Assembly: GCA_947625415.1 (NCBI GenBank)
Contig: CANQOG010000005.1
Coordinates: 1 to 64,000 of the forward strand
DNA: 64,000 bases
Source of the DNA: an uncultured Clostridia bacterium
GTDB taxonomy: Bacteria > Bacillota > Clostridia > TANB77 > CAG-508
Reading direction: 5' to 3'
Under the pieces are notes generated by a model, which searched no databases, was not told where the DNA came from, and saw nothing but the letters and a program-made list of their open reading frames with translations. Positions 8,708-19,274 of the stretch are shown piece by piece (within the stretch, counting starts at the first letter, position 1; each line of letters starts with the position of its first letter). Position numbers and translations under genes: made by a program.

Positions 8708-10442
8708 TTAAATCAAATCCTTTCAAATTATTATTTCTTTTTATTTTTTGTTTTTTAAAATATGGTATCATGTGAAGTTTTTGGGGACTAAAAATGTGAT
8801 TTCCATCTGAAATAAAACCAAGACTTACAAAAGTCTCTAATTCTTGAGAAAAAAATCTTGTATCATAAATAAAATCTTTTTCGGTATATTTATTATAGCT
8901 TTCAGAAATATTAGTATCTCTAGAAATTAATTGCTTACTAAATAAATTATAATCAGTTTGTTTAGCATTTTCAGAAATTGTTGTTGAAAATTTTTCTTTT
9001 TCTTCTTTTCCAATTAATTTTTGAGCTTCTTCTATTGTAAAATTATCATCAGTTCTAAACCAAAATTTATTTACCAAACTTTGAATAATTACTTTTACAT
9101 TTGTTTCATCTTTTAAGCTATTTTGTAAAGACGTATAACTTTGTGTTGCAATAATATTTATACATTTTGCTTCTCTACTTTGAGAAAAAAAGTCTGCATC
9201 TGTAGATGTTACATATTCATGATATTCATCACTTATAAAAGCCGACTTTCTTTTAAATTTACCATTACTTAATCTACTTAAAACTGTTCCTTGGAAATCA
9301 AGTTTTAAATATGCTGCAATTATTTTGGAAAGATTTTTATATTCAGAAATATTCATATTTAATACAACAATTTTTCCTTCATCTAAAACCTCTTCAAAGC
9401 CTTTAAAATTAATTTCTTCTTTTTTGGGACAAAATGTCTTTGAAACATTATAATCAGATACAAAAATATTCGTAATTCTACTAATTTCAGATTTTAAAAT
9501 AGATAATGTTCTATCATCCAATGAAAAAAATTCTTTATCGAAAAAATTAACACATGATAACAAATTATAAATATCTTTTTCTTCTAATAATCCATTTTGA
9601 AACTTTTCTCTTGCAACTGCTATTTTTTCAGTATAATAATCAGGAAACATTATTAATTTATGTAGTTCTGTAAAATTTACATATCCATCATTATAAATTC
9701 TACAAAACTTTATGGCTTCTGATAAAACTTGTTCTGCTTTATCAAGCCAATAACTTTCACTTGTCTGTTTATTAAATAATTCTAAAATTATCTTTAATCT
9801 ATTAGCAAGCACAATAGGAGTAAGTTCAGGCTTATCTAACGGATTATATTTTATTTTTCCAGATAAATCTATTACATAAACATCACTTAATCTATCTGAA
9901 TTTCTAGAAAATTCTAATACTTTTTCACTATAATTTCCTTTTACATCTAAAACTAACATTGCAAGTTTTTCTTTTGTATTAATTGCTTTGTACTCAATTA
10001 ATTGTGAAGTAAATGGGTACATTGCTGAACTTGTTTTTCCACTTCCTATAGTTCCTGTTATAAATATATTTTGATATAAACCTTTTTCAGAAATTTTTAC
10101 ATATTCATTTTCAAAATTTGTTCCAACTGTTAAACTTATTTCATTACCAAACACGTAATCTTGATATAAGCCTATTTGTGTTTTTTTAGATTTTTTTAAA
10201 TTTAATTTTTTAAATATTTTCAATAATAAAATATTATATAAAATAAAAAAAGTAATAAAATAAGCTTTTTTTATCATTCTCCACGTATCAGGATAAACTT
10301 TGCATATATCAAACCTATGAATTGCATAAGGAAACATTAAACTTTTCGCGCAAAAAATAGGTCTAAATACAAGATACATTAATAATACTCCTGTACATAG
10401 AGCTAAACCATAAAATACAACAATTTTAGAATATTTTTTCAA
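8700..10442 (-). CDS. VirD4/TraG-type coupling ATPase
   Basis: A type IV secretion coupling protein, which feeds substrates to the membrane channel. The 580-aa protein has two N-terminal membrane helices (about residues 7-25 and 62-82). Walker A is FITGTIGSGKTSS (about residue 130) and Walker B is near SAFISDEYHEY. A TraD/TraG arginine-finger region (NIIATQSYTSLQ) follows. The start is TTG at 10442, directly after the small membrane gene upstream. No relaxase gene accompanies it in this window, so a protein-secretion role is possible. Confidence 0.8.
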   Translation of the reverse strand: MKKYSKIVVFYGLALCTGVLLMYLVFRPIFCAKSLMFPYAIHRFDICKVYPDTWRMIKKAYFITFFILYNILLLKIFKKLNLKKSKKTQIGLYQDYVFGNEISLTVGTNFENEYVKISEKGLYQNIFITGTIGSGKTSSAMYPFTSQLIEYKAINTKEKLAMLVLDVKGNYSEKVLEFSRNSDRLSDVYVIDLSGKIKYNPLDKPELTPIVLANRLKIILELFNKQTSESYWLDKAEQVLSEAIKFCRIYNDGYVNFTELHKLIMFPDYYTEKIAVAREKFQNGLLEEKDIYNLLSCVNFFDKEFFSLDDRTLSILKSEISRITNIFVSDYNVSKTFCPKKEEINFKGFEEVLDEGKIVVLNMNISEYKNLSKIIAAYLKLDFQGTVLSRLSNGKFKRKSAFISDEYHEYVTSTDADFFSQSREAKCINIIATQSYTSLQNSLKDETNVKVIIQSLVNKFWFRTDDNFTIEEAQKLIGKEEKEKFSTTISENAKQTDYNLFSKQLISRDTNISESYNKYTEKDFIYDTRFFSQELETFVSLGFISDGNHIFSPQKLHMIPYFKKQKIKRNNNLKGFDLNE

Positions 10443-10445
10443 ATC

Positions 10446-10589
10446 CTAAAACTCTCTCTTTTTTAATTTTAATTTGGAACCTTGTTCATTTCTGAATAGA
10501 ATAAAATCGATTTCTGAATAAATTAAATAGATAATAACAAAAATATTTATAATGAAACTAATAAAGAAAGCATGTACTAATAATTGCAA
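10446..10589 (-). CDS. Small membrane protein heading the secretion operon
   Basis: A 47-aa open frame starting at TTG (10587-10589), preceded on the minus strand by GAAGGTGAT at a good ribosome-binding distance. It encodes one strongly hydrophobic helix (AFFISFIINIFVIIYLIY) and a basic tail ending KLKLKKREF. The stop is 3 bases before the VirD4-like start, so it is probably the first gene of that operon. I do not recognise the family. Confidence 0.6.
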   Translation of the reverse strand: MQLLVHAFFISFIINIFVIIYLIYSEIDFILFRNEQGSKLKLKKREF

Positions 10590-10707
10590 ATTTATCACCT
10601 TCTTTATTTAATTTTTGTTATAATATAACATTTTTTCAAATTTGTCTATACTTTTTAAGAAATTTATGCTAAAATATTTTTTGAAATCTCTAAAGGAGGA
10701 AAAAATC

Positions 10708-10890
10708 ATGATAGAAAAAACTATGAAAATTGGTGATTTTTGTGAACAATATCCAGACAAAATAGATATACTTTTACAAGCTGGAATGCATTGTTTAGGA
10801 TGTCCTGCATCACAAGCAGAAACAATAGAAGAAGCTTGCGAAGTTCACGGAATTGATGTTGAAGATTTATTAAAAGAATTAAACAAATAA
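10708..10890 (+). CDS. DUF1858 redox-disulfide protein
   Basis: A 60-aa cytosolic protein starting at ATG 10708 behind AAAGGAGG. It carries the DUF1858 pattern: a helical start (MKIGDFCEQYPDKIDIL) and the disulfide motif GMHCLGCPAS, with EACEVHGID later. The family is known as a putative redox-disulfide or regulatory module, often fused to or near hybrid-cluster enzymes. Here it stands alone between the secretion operon and dnaI, on the opposite strand to both. Confidence 0.8.
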   Translation: MIEKTMKIGDFCEQYPDKIDILLQAGMHCLGCPASQAETIEEACEVHGIDVEDLLKELNK

Positions 10891-10891
10891 T

Positions 10892-10920
10892 AAAGTCCAA
10901 GTAAAATTACTTGGATTTTA
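10892..10920. terminator. Terminator shared by DUF1858 gene and dnaI
   Basis: TCCAAGTAA and TTACTTGGA form a stem with flanking A- and T-rich ends between the two convergent genes. Confidence 0.7.
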
Positions 10921-11941
10921 TATTTCTTTTTTACCCTTTTTTAATCTTATATCATCTCCAAAAAATCTTAAAAATCTATATGAGCCAGCAAGTCTTGAGC
11001 CTATTCTCAATGTATAAAGATTTACAATTTCTTGAGCTGTAAGGTTTGTAGAAATTATCGTTTTAGTTATTTTATGATTTTGATTTAAAAGTCTTGTATT
11101 TATTATATTAAATAATTCTTCTATTTTATTATCAGAAACTTTTTCAGTTCCTAAATCATCTATTATAAGTAAATCACATGTTAATATATTTTTTTCTAAA
11201 CCAATATTATCTATAGCTTTTCCATATTTTTCATCAAATATTTCATCAAACATTATTGGAGCTGTTTGATATAAAACTGTTTTTCCTTCTTTTAAAAGCT
11301 CATTTGCAATACAATTTGTTAAAAACGTTTTTCCAAGCCCAGTTCCACCTAAAAAAATTAAATTTTTTTCTCCGAGGATCATCAAAATTTTGAATAAAAT
11401 TATTTGCTTTTTCTCTCAAAAGATTCATATTTTCTCTTGGAGAAATATCTGATTTATATTTTTCTTTATTTTCTTTATCTGAAAAAAGTCTAATATTAAA
11501 AGTTCCAAAATTCTCAAATTCTAGATTTCCCATATTAGATTTATTATAAGCAATATCATATATTTTCTGCTTTAAACAACTACAAATTTCTGATTTTCCA
11601 TTTTTTTGTACAAAACCGGTATCTTTACACATTTTACACTCAAAATTAGGTTCGAAATAATCAGTTGATTTAAAAAGCTCTTTTATAATAAAATTTTTTT
11701 CTTTTATTAAATTATTACTTTTCTTTTTTAAATCGGCTAAAAGTTTCGTTTTTTCTTCAGGTTTAGCATTTATAATATTTCTAGAAGTATCAATAGAAAT
11801 TTTTGATAATTCTTTATCTATTTCAGAGATTTTAGGATTTACTTCTAAAAGCTTTGCTTTTCTTTCCTCAGCCTCATCTATTGCTATATTTCTCTTTGCA
11901 TTATATTCAGTTAAAAGTTGTTTCAACAATGAATTATTCAA
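10918..11941 (-). CDS. dnaI: DnaI-type helicase loader, one CGGN shift site
   Basis: AAA+ ATPase that loads the replicative helicase. The N-terminal part is coiled coil (about residues 1-95), then a zinc cluster CKMCKDTGFV ... CSC. The AAA+ domain has Walker A FLGGTGLGKTFL, Walker B LLIIDDLGTE and sensor ISTNLTAQEI. The frame breaks at codon 190: CCT|CGGA|GAA (11371-11374). Reading CGGA as Gly gives FDDPGEKNLIFLGGTGLGKT, directly joining the two halves eight residues before the P-loop. The full protein is then 340 aa. Neighbours are dnaD upstream (14-base gap) and gyrA. A three-base reading would remove the whole ATPase domain, which should be lethal for a helicase loader. Confidence 0.9.
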
Positions 11942-11955
11942 AAGAAACTCTCCTT

Positions 11956-12919
11956 TTAATTATCGTATAAATTTTCAAAATTATCAAATGTACTTTGAGT
12001 AAATTCAAATTGCTTTGCCATAGTTTGAACCTGCTTTGCCCTAACTTTTTTATCTGACATACTTGTTAAATAATTATTTATTTCATCTACTGTTGTTAAA
12101 CCTTTAGAATACCAATCACTTAAAATATCATCATAATATTTAAAACCTGCATTAGTTTTAAACACCGAACGCTTTAATGCAAGCTCAATAATATCCATAC
12201 CATATTTATATTCTTCAGTCCACTTTAAAATATATTCCTCTTCAAAAGTTGTAAGTGGTCTAAATATTCCTAATTTATTAGATATATCTTTTTTCAAAAC
12301 ATTTATTTTTTCTTGTTTTGAAAAATAATTATCTAATTCTTCAAATGTTTTTATTTTGCTTTTTGACCAACCGCTCAGCAACAACTTGAATATAATTTCT
12401 ATTTATATTATTCGTTTTTTCAGCACAGTAACTAAAAAGAGCTAACATAACTTGCTCATCAAAACCATATTTTTCAAACCATAAATCAATATCTGTATAC
12501 CAAGTAGGATTCATTGCTCCAGAAAAAAATTGATTATTTATACTTTCTATACATATTGTTCTAGTTCTATTTTTTTCACTTTTTTCAATTACATCTGGGC
12601 TTGAAGTAACTTTAGGTGAATATAATTTAGAAAGAGCAATTTCTTGAAGATTTGCAATAAAATATCCATCTGGCTTTTTTATAAGAAGCCCAATATCTTC
12701 CCAATATTTTATTGCTTCATTAACTGTATCGTAAGAAAGTGACAATATTTTTGATATTTCATTAATATTTACATCTTTTCCATTTTTAGCTAAAAAAGAC
12801 AAATATAAATAAACCTTTACTGCATCACCGCTAGCAAGGCCTAAATAATCAGAAAAAAATATATCTGGAATATCTGTACTAGAAAATAATCCACCTTCTT
12901 CTTTTGCTTCTATTTTCAT
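11956..12919 (-). CDS. dnaD: DnaD-domain replication protein, one CGGN shift site
   Basis: A replication-restart/initiation protein with an N-terminal winged helix (about residues 25-80, NEISKILSLSYDTVNEAIKY) and two DnaD-like helical domains. The first ends with RNYIQVVAE. There the frame meets GAG|CGGT|TGG (12370-12373, codon 183). Read as Gly it continues as VVAEGWSKSKIKTFEE, the usual IA-x-W-x-x-x-G/K-I-x-T ending of a DnaD domain, and then into the second domain. Read as a triplet it ends 9 residues later. The full length is 320 aa. It is transcribed with dnaI, its helicase-loader partner, 14 bases downstream. Confidence 0.88.
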
Positions 12920-13032
12920 GTTTTATTGCCCCTTTTACTTTACTTTTTATCTTTATCTTCTGTACAGTATCGTCATTATATCATTTTTTTTTTTACATTA
13001 CAATCATTTTTTTAAATTTTAAAAAATAAAAA

Positions 13033-13060
13033 ACACGCTATATTTTAAATAGCGTATTTT
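13033..13060 (-). terminator. gyrA terminator
   Basis: ACGCTAT ... ATAGCGT stem (13035-13055). On the minus strand it is followed by a T-rich run, immediately downstream of the gyrA stop. Confidence 0.85.
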
Positions 13061-13067
13061 TAAATTT

Positions 13068-15518
13068 CTACTCTTCAACTTTACTTTCTCCGTCATCTTC
13101 ATTGCTTACAGTTTCAATACTTACAACTTTTCCCTCATTAGTTCTCATTAAAGTAACACCTTGAGTACTTCTTCCTAAAATATTAATTTCACTAACCTTT
13201 ATTCTAATTATAGTTCCAGTGTCTGTAATTAACATTACATCTTCTTCTCCACTAACAACTCTAATTCCAACAATATCACCAGTTTTAGGAGTTATTTTAT
13301 AAGTAATTAAACCTCTTCCTGCTCTATTTTGAACTCTATATTCCTCAAGTTCTGTTCTCTTACCAAATCCATTTTCAGTAATTGCTAAAAGAGTTCCTTT
13401 AGAATTATTGTCAATTGGCTCCATTCCAATAACTTCATCACCCTCATCAAGTCTTATTCCTATAACACCTTGTGAAACTCTACCAACACTTCTTCCATCT
13501 TTTTCAGCAAATGTTATACATAAGCCCTTTTTAGTAACCATTACAATATTATTCTCTCCATTTGTAAGTCTAACATCAATTAATTCATCATCATCTTTTA
13601 AATTAATTCCAAGTAAACCTGTTTTTCTAGAAGAATCATATTCTTTTAAAGGAGTTCTCTTAATTAAACCCTGTTTAGTAGCCATAGTTACATACATATC
13701 GTCTTGGAATTCTTTAATCGGCATAATAGCTGAAACTTTTTCACCTGCATCAACATTAAGTAAATTAACAATTGCTGTTCCTTTAGCAGTTCTACCAGCC
13801 TCTGGAATTTCAAATCCACGAAGTCTATACATTTTTCCTTTATTAGTAAAGAATAAAATTGTATCATGAGTTGATGCTGTAAATATTTGTTTTACAAAGT
13901 CATCTTCTCTGGTCGTCATTCCTGTAATTCCTTTGCCTCCACGTTTTTGGCTCTTATATGTATCAACTGGCATTCTTTTAATATATCCAAAATGTGTTAA
14001 AGAAATAACAGTCTGCTCTTCTTTAATTAAATCTTCTACTTCAAATTCGCCTTCAGCTGCAACTATTTTTGTAAGTCTGTCATCACCATATTTTTCTTTA
14101 ATTTCTATAAGCTCTTCTTTAATAATATCATAAACTAATTTTTCATTATCTAAAATTTCTTTTAAATGAGCTATTAATTTCATAAGTTCAGCATATTCTT
14201 CTTCAAGTTTTTCTCTTTGCAAACCAGATAGTCTTTTTAATTGCATATCTAATATAGCTTGAGCTTGAATATCTGAAAGATTAAATCTTGCAATTAATCT
14301 TTCCTTAGCATCATCATAACTTTCACGAATAATTTTAATTACTTCATCAATATTATCAATAGCAATTAATAAACCTTCTAATATATGAGCTCTAGCTTCA
14401 GCTTTATCTAATTCAAATTTTGTTCTTCTTAAAATTACAATTTTTCTATGTTTAATATATTCATCTAGACATTGTCTTAATGTAAGAATCTTTGGTTCTC
14501 CGTCAACTAATGCAAGGTTAATAATACCAAACGTATCTTGCATTTGTGTATGTTTAAATAATAAATTAAGAACAACTTGAGCTCTAGCATCTTTTCTTAA
14601 CTCTATAACAACTCTACATTTATCAATTCTATCTGACTCATCTCTAATTTCAGAAATTCCTTCTATTCTTTTATCTTTAACTAAATCTGCAATATTTTCA
14701 ATAAGTTTTGCTTTATTTACTTGATATGGAAGTGAAGTAACAATAATTCGTTGTTTTCCATTAGACATTTCTTCAATTTCAGCTTCAGCTCTAACAGTAA
14801 TTTTACCTTTACCAGTAGTATAGGCTTCTTTTATTCCTTCTCTTCCTAAAATTGTAGCTCCCGTAGGAAAATCTGGTCCTTTTATAATTTTCATTAATTC
14901 ACTATCAGGTAAATCTACGTTATCTATAACAGCAATTATTCCATCACAAACTTCTTTTAAATTGTGTGGAGGAATATTTGTAGCCATACCAACAGCAATA
15001 CCTGATGAACCATTTACAAGTAAAGCTGGTATTCTAGATGGAAGAACCGTAGGCTCTTGAAGTCTATCATCATAGTTTGGCATAAAATCAACAGTATCTT
15101 TTTCAATATCAGCAAGCATAGCCTCAGCAATTTTAGCCATTCTTGCTTCTGTATATCTCATTGCAGCAGCTGGATCACCATCAGTTGAACCAAAATTTCC
15201 ATGTCCGTCAATTAATGGATATCTCATAGAAAAATCTTGAGCCATTCTAACCATAGCATCATAAACAGATGCATCACCATGTGGATGATATCTACCTAAA
15301 ACAGAACCAACAGTATTTGCGCATTTCCTGTAAGGTTTATCAGATGTAATACCATCTTCATGCATAGAATATAAAATTCTTCTATGTACTGGTTTTAAAC
15401 CATCTCTAACATCTGGCAAAGCACGACTTACGATAACACTCATTGCATAACTAATATATGCAGTTTTCATTTCCTCGTTAATTTCTCTTTCAATAATTGT
15501 TTCGTCTTTTCTTTCCAT
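13068..15518 (-). CDS. gyrA: DNA gyrase subunit A
   Basis: Breakage-reunion subunit of gyrase, which introduces negative supercoils. It has 816 aa, with the catalytic tyrosine in AMRYTEARM (about residue 122), the quinolone-region motif [20 protein letters not shown], a long coiled coil, and C-terminal beta-pinwheel repeats including the GyrA-box (QKRGGKGI). The frame is uninterrupted. CGG occurs on the coding strand several times but always across codon borders (for example GAC GGA and ACG GGA). It is not adjacent to gyrB here; a secretion block lies between them. Confidence 0.98.
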   Translation of the reverse strand: MERKDETIIEREINEEMKTAYISYAMSVIVSRALPDVRDGLKPVHRRILYSMHEDGITSDKPYRKCANTVGSVLGRYHPHGDASVYDAMVRMAQDFSMRYPLIDGHGNFGSTDGDPAAAMRYTEARMAKIAEAMLADIEKDTVDFMPNYDDRLQEPTVLPSRIPALLVNGSSGIAVGMATNIPPHNLKEVCDGIIAVIDNVDLPDSELMKIIKGPDFPTGATILGREGIKEAYTTGKGKITVRAEAEIEEMSNGKQRIIVTSLPYQVNKAKLIENIADLVKDKRIEGISEIRDESDRIDKCRVVIELRKDARAQVVLNLLFKHTQMQDTFGIINLALVDGEPKILTLRQCLDEYIKHRKIVILRRTKFELDKAEARAHILEGLLIAIDNIDEVIKIIRESYDDAKERLIARFNLSDIQAQAILDMQLKRLSGLQREKLEEEYAELMKLIAHLKEILDNEKLVYDIIKEELIEIKEKYGDDRLTKIVAAEGEFEVEDLIKEEQTVISLTHFGYIKRMPVDTYKSQKRGGKGITGMTTREDDFVKQIFTASTHDTILFFTNKGKMYRLRGFEIPEAGRTAKGTAIVNLLNVDAGEKVSAIMPIKEFQDDMYVTMATKQGLIKRTPLKEYDSSRKTGLLGINLKDDDELIDVRLTNGENNIVMVTKKGLCITFAEKDGRSVGRVSQGVIGIRLDEGDEVIGMEPIDNNSKGTLLAITENGFGKRTELEEYRVQNRAGRGLITYKITPKTGDIVGIRVVSGEEDVMLITDTGTIIRIKVSEINILGRSTQGVTLMRTNEGKVVSIETVSNEDDGESKVEE

Positions 15519-15600
15519 TTATAACCTCTTTCTTGAACTTTTACTTATATCTGTATTATATATAAGTAAAACAAAAAAATCAAGGCATTTTTCACAAAAT

Positions 15601-16326
15601 TTAATTCACTTGAACTAAAGCATCCGCAAGCTCTTTCTCATCTTCTGTAATATCAAAACTACCAGTATTTTCCACTAAATTCTGCATTATTTCAATTTTT
15701 CTTGCTTCTTTTAATAAATTCTCTAAAGGTAACGTTTTTTCTAAATATTTTTGAATATTTTTATTTGCATTTTTCATTCCTTTTAAATCTTTATTTTCAA
15801 AACATTCTTTCCACTTTTCATTATATTCTTCTATTTTTTCTACATATTTAATTTGATTATCTACTTCTTCTGAAACATTACTTTTTATATCTTTTAAAAT
15901 AGAATTTTTACTTGATTTTATCTTTTGCCTAGCACTTTTAGTAATTTTTCCATTATCAACAGCTTTATCTAAAGCAAAATCAAATATATCAGAAATTCCA
16001 TCTAAAATTCCACCACTTTTAGTAGCCATTTGTACTTGTTCTACACTATCAAATTTTCCAGTGGCAAGTCCTAATGCTGATTTTCCATATTCTTTAATAT
16101 TGTTCCATATTTGCTTTGCTCCACCTATAAGCCCATTTTCAAATAAAGCATCTTTTGCATCAATTACTATATCTTCTGCCACATTCGGAAGAGCAATTCT
16201 TAAACTAGTATCTAAAGCATTATTTAATATTTTTCCTATATTACTTTCCATAAATCTTTCTTGAGCATCAGCCCATTTTTCTCCAAAATTATTTAATGCT
16301 TGTCCTATTTTATTTGTTATCTCCAT
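15601..16326 (-). CDS. Hypothetical helical protein of the second secretion block
   Basis: A 241-aa, largely helical, charged protein with no signal peptide and no motif I recognise. The middle has a Gly-rich segment (residues about 110-118, KSGGILDGIS). The C-terminal half is coiled-coil-like and lysine/glutamate rich. It is the last gene of the block, 1 base after the CpaE-like ATPase. A secreted substrate or an accessory protein of the system is possible but unsupported. Confidence 0.55.
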   Translation of the reverse strand: MEITNKIGQALNNFGEKWADAQERFMESNIGKILNNALDTSLRIALPNVAEDIVIDAKDALFENGLIGGAKQIWNNIKEYGKSALGLATGKFDSVEQVQMATKSGGILDGISDIFDFALDKAVDNGKITKSARQKIKSSKNSILKDIKSNVSEEVDNQIKYVEKIEEYNEKWKECFENKDLKGMKNANKNIQKYLEKTLPLENLLKEARKIEIMQNLVENTGSFDITEDEKELADALVQVN

Positions 16327-16327
16327 A

Positions 16328-17476
16328 CTATCTTCTCCATTCTAATTTTGTTAATATTTTCATATATTTATTTAATAATAAATTTTCTTCTTTTATATTA
16401 TTAGCAATATTAGTAAATTTGTTAGAGGCTCCTATTTTTCCAATTATTTTAAATTTTCCAAATATTTCTTTTAAAATTTCTTCATCAATAGAATTATTAT
16501 TTACTTTATTAAATAATATTTCAATTTTATTTGGATAAACTTCCCAATCCTCAATATAAATTTCTAATAAATTTTCTGCTTTTTTTATTTCTAATAAGTT
16601 TGGTTCTACTAAAAAAATAATCTTATCTACATTTGCTAAAACGATTTTTATAAATTTTAAAACCGTCTCACTTGATGTATCTATTAAAATTAAATCATAA
16701 ATATCTTTTAGTTCTGAAATTAATTCTTCTACTTTTTCATAATTAATTTTATTTTTTTCATTAAATAATAAATCAATTCCACCAAAAATATCTAAATTAT
16801 TACTTATATGTGTTATAAAATTTTCTATTTTTTTATCGTTTTCTTCATAATAATTATATCTTTTTATTTTAAAAATTGTATTTATACTATTATTAATAAT
16901 ATCAAAATCAATAATAATAGTTTTTAATTTTATTTTTTTTGCAGCTTCTCCTAAAAGTGAAGTTGTTAAGCTTTTTCCACTACCATAACATCCTGAAATA
17001 GCTATTACTTTGCTATTTTCAAATTTGTTGTAATCTTTTTTATTATTTATTTTTTGAATATCAATAATATTTTTTAATTTTTCAACTTCTATATTTAAAT
17101 CTAGGTTATTATTTTTTTCCAATATTTTTTGGATAATTTCATTTATTCCAAATTCTCCATCAACAAATATTTTAAAAATTCCTTTTTTTTCTAAAAAATT
17201 TCTTAATCTTAAATTATTTTCTTCCATAAAAAATACAATTTCTAAATTATTATTTATTTCTAAAATTTTATTTATAAAATCCTTTATTTCATATTCTCCG
17301 ACTAAATTCTCATGAATAATTAACGAATTTATTTCTGAGTTTCCTTTTAAAATATCTAAAACTCCATCTTGATATGGAATATCATTTCCAATAACTTCAA
17401 TATTTCCTTGTTCTTTTAATTTTGAATTTAATGAATTAACCCCTAACGCTGTTATTATCTTCTTTATTTTTATCAC
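16328..17476 (-). CDS. CpaE/MinD-like ATPase
   Basis: A 382-aa protein with a response-regulator-like N-terminal region (about residues 1-120) and a ParA/MinD-type nucleotide-binding domain. Its deviant Walker A is SGCYGSGKSLTT (about residue 160), followed by IIIDFDIINNS and LILIDTSSETV. This combination is typical of CpaE/TadZ proteins that position pili or secretion machines at the pole or membrane. The start overlaps the VirB4-like gene by 41 bases, so coupling is likely. Asn- and Ile-rich composition reflects very low GC. Confidence 0.7.
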   Translation of the reverse strand: MIKIKKIITALGVNSLNSKLKEQGNIEVIGNDIPYQDGVLDILKGNSEINSLIIHENLVGEYEIKDFINKILEINNNLEIVFFMEENNLRLRNFLEKKGIFKIFVDGEFGINEIIQKILEKNNNLDLNIEVEKLKNIIDIQKINNKKDYNKFENSKVIAISGCYGSGKSLTTSLLGEAAKKIKLKTIIIDFDIINNSINTIFKIKRYNYYEENDKKIENFITHISNNLDIFGGIDLLFNEKNKINYEKVEELISELKDIYDLILIDTSSETVLKFIKIVLANVDKIIFLVEPNLLEIKKAENLLEIYIEDWEVYPNKIEILFNKVNNNSIDEEILKEIFGKFKIIGKIGASNKFTNIANNIKEENLLLNKYMKILTKLEWRR

Positions 17477-19253
17477 CTCTTTCTATAATTTCTTTCTCAT
17501 TTTGCGATGCTTCAACTTTTGTCAAAATATGATTATCTCCAACAAAAATTAAATTTTCTCCTCTTTTTAAACTTTTTATTTCTATTTTTTCTTTTTCTGA
17601 AATATTTATAAAACTAGATAATGTCATAATACTCTCTTCTTCTAATGCAAAAAAACACTTTATACTTGAATTGTTTAAAATACTTTTACCAAAATTTCCA
17701 TTATCTAAACTAAATAAATCTGAAATATCTTGTGTTATAGCTACACCACTTCCACCATATTTTCTAATCGTTTTAAATATTTTATAAATAAATGATGCAA
17801 CATCTCTATTTGAAGTAACACCAATTAAGCGCCATATTTCATCCATATAAATAGCTTTTTTCTTACTTCTATCTTTTTTTATTAAATCCCAGAAAAATTC
17901 AGTAAATATAAAAATTCCAAATTGAATATTATCTTCTCCTAATTCGTAAATATCAGCAACAATTAATTTATTATCAAGAATAATATTTGTATGATTATTT
18001 AAGTAACTCAATGAACCATATACAAATGGTCTTAATTTAATTCCTAATTTTTTAGTTTTTTCATCTTTTATTAAATTATTATATAAATCTTCTAAAATCG
18101 GCATTTCTTCTGGACTTTTAAATTTTTTATTTATAACAAACTTTTCACCATCATCTTTAAAAAGGCTTTCATCATTAAAATTTATTCCTTTTTGGTTATA
18201 TGTATTAATTAATTTTTCCTCAAAATTTGCCCATTCTTCTTCATTTATATTTCCAAGTGCTAACTTAAAAAATCCCTTTAATTTTGCAAGTTTTGTTTGT
18301 AGATATCCATGTCCATCCTCTTCAATTCCATTTTTTCTAATATCAAGTATATTAATATATGTATTAGATTGTGGTCCAATTTTAATTAAAAGTCCATCTA
18401 AATTTTCACAGATTTCTCTATATTCTCTTTCTGGATCAATAACATATTGTTCCATTCCACATAATCTATGTCTTAATATCATCAATTTTGTAAAAAATGA
18501 TTTTCCAGCACCACTTGTTCCTAAAATACACATATTGGCATTTTTATACTTTTCTTTATCAAATCTATCAATTAATATCATTGAATTATTGAATCTATTT
18601 ATTCCAAATAAAATTCCAGATTCATCAAATATAGAATTAGAAATAAAAGGATATGTTGAAATAAGACCTTCTGTTAAAACATTTCTTCTACTAGCATTTT
18701 TAATATTTTTAGAATTTATTTTTAATGGTAAACAAGCCTTAAAGACATCATCTTGTCTAAAATTAGCTCTTTTAGTTGTTATTCCATTTGACTGTAATAT
18801 TCCTTCCATTTTATTTAGTAAAAATTCTAATTCTTTTTCTGTACTTGCAAAAACACATATATACATTGATAAAAAATATAATTCTTGATTATCTATTTGC
18901 ATTTGCTTTCTTATATACTTAGCATCATTATAAGTAAAAGATGCAATTTCAATATCTTCTCTATTTTCCTTATTATCTTTTAAATCAACTGCCGAATTTC
19001 CAATAAAATAAGTTAAATCCTTTATTGTTTTATATGTATCTTGTTTTTCATAAAACATAGAAATAATTATATTCATATCTAAATCAATAATATTTTTTAA
19101 AATAATATCATTATATTCTCTATAATAATCTGTAATTATTAAACCTCCATAAAAAGAATTATCTATTTCTAAATATTTAGGATTTTGATTATTAAAATAT
19201 GCTGGTGCAATTTTATCTTTTGTACTTATTATTCCATTTAAAAATTCTATAAT
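17436..19253 (-). CDS. VirB4-like secretion ATPase, non-ATG start
   Basis: The main energising ATPase of a type IV secretion system. Walker A is LGTSGAGKSFFTK, Walker B KKAIYMDEIWRL, and a GGSGVAITQDISD segment corresponds to the conserved Q/N motif. The first ATG is at 19076, but coding continues upstream in the same frame for about 58 codons. It has good codon statistics and reaches a strong AAAGGAGG (about 19258-19265). The only initiator-like codons at the right distance are ATT (19253) or ATA (19250). I therefore place the start there: an unusual initiation codon. The ATP-binding domain is complete, while the N-terminal VirB4 domain seems to be supplied by the separate gene upstream. Confidence 0.8.
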   Translation of the reverse strand: MIEFLNGIISTKDKIAPAYFNNQNPKYLEIDNSFYGGLIITDYYREYNDIILKNIIDLDMNIIISMFYEKQDTYKTIKDLTYFIGNSAVDLKDNKENREDIEIASFTYNDAKYIRKQMQIDNQELYFLSMYICVFASTEKELEFLLNKMEGILQSNGITTKRANFRQDDVFKACLPLKINSKNIKNASRRNVLTEGLISTYPFISNSIFDESGILFGINRFNNSMILIDRFDKEKYKNANMCILGTSGAGKSFFTKLMILRHRLCGMEQYVIDPEREYREICENLDGLLIKIGPQSNTYINILDIRKNGIEEDGHGYLQTKLAKLKGFFKLALGNINEEEWANFEEKLINTYNQKGINFNDESLFKDDGEKFVINKKFKSPEEMPILEDLYNNLIKDEKTKKLGIKLRPFVYGSLSYLNNHTNIILDNKLIVADIYELGEDNIQFGIFIFTEFFWDLIKKDRSKKKAIYMDEIWRLIGVTSNRDVASFIYKIFKTIRKYGGSGVAITQDISDLFSLDNGNFGKSILNNSSIKCFFALEEESIMTLSSFINISEKEKIEIKSLKRGENLIFVGDNHILTKVEASQNEKEIIERGDKNKEDNNSVRG

Positions 19254-19274
19254 TAATCCTCCTTTAATTTTTTA

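Noticed and set aside
7162-10589. Integrative conjugative element at tRNA-Arg
   Set aside because: No integrase, relaxase or repeat of the tRNA 3' end is seen, and base composition and strand match the core genes.
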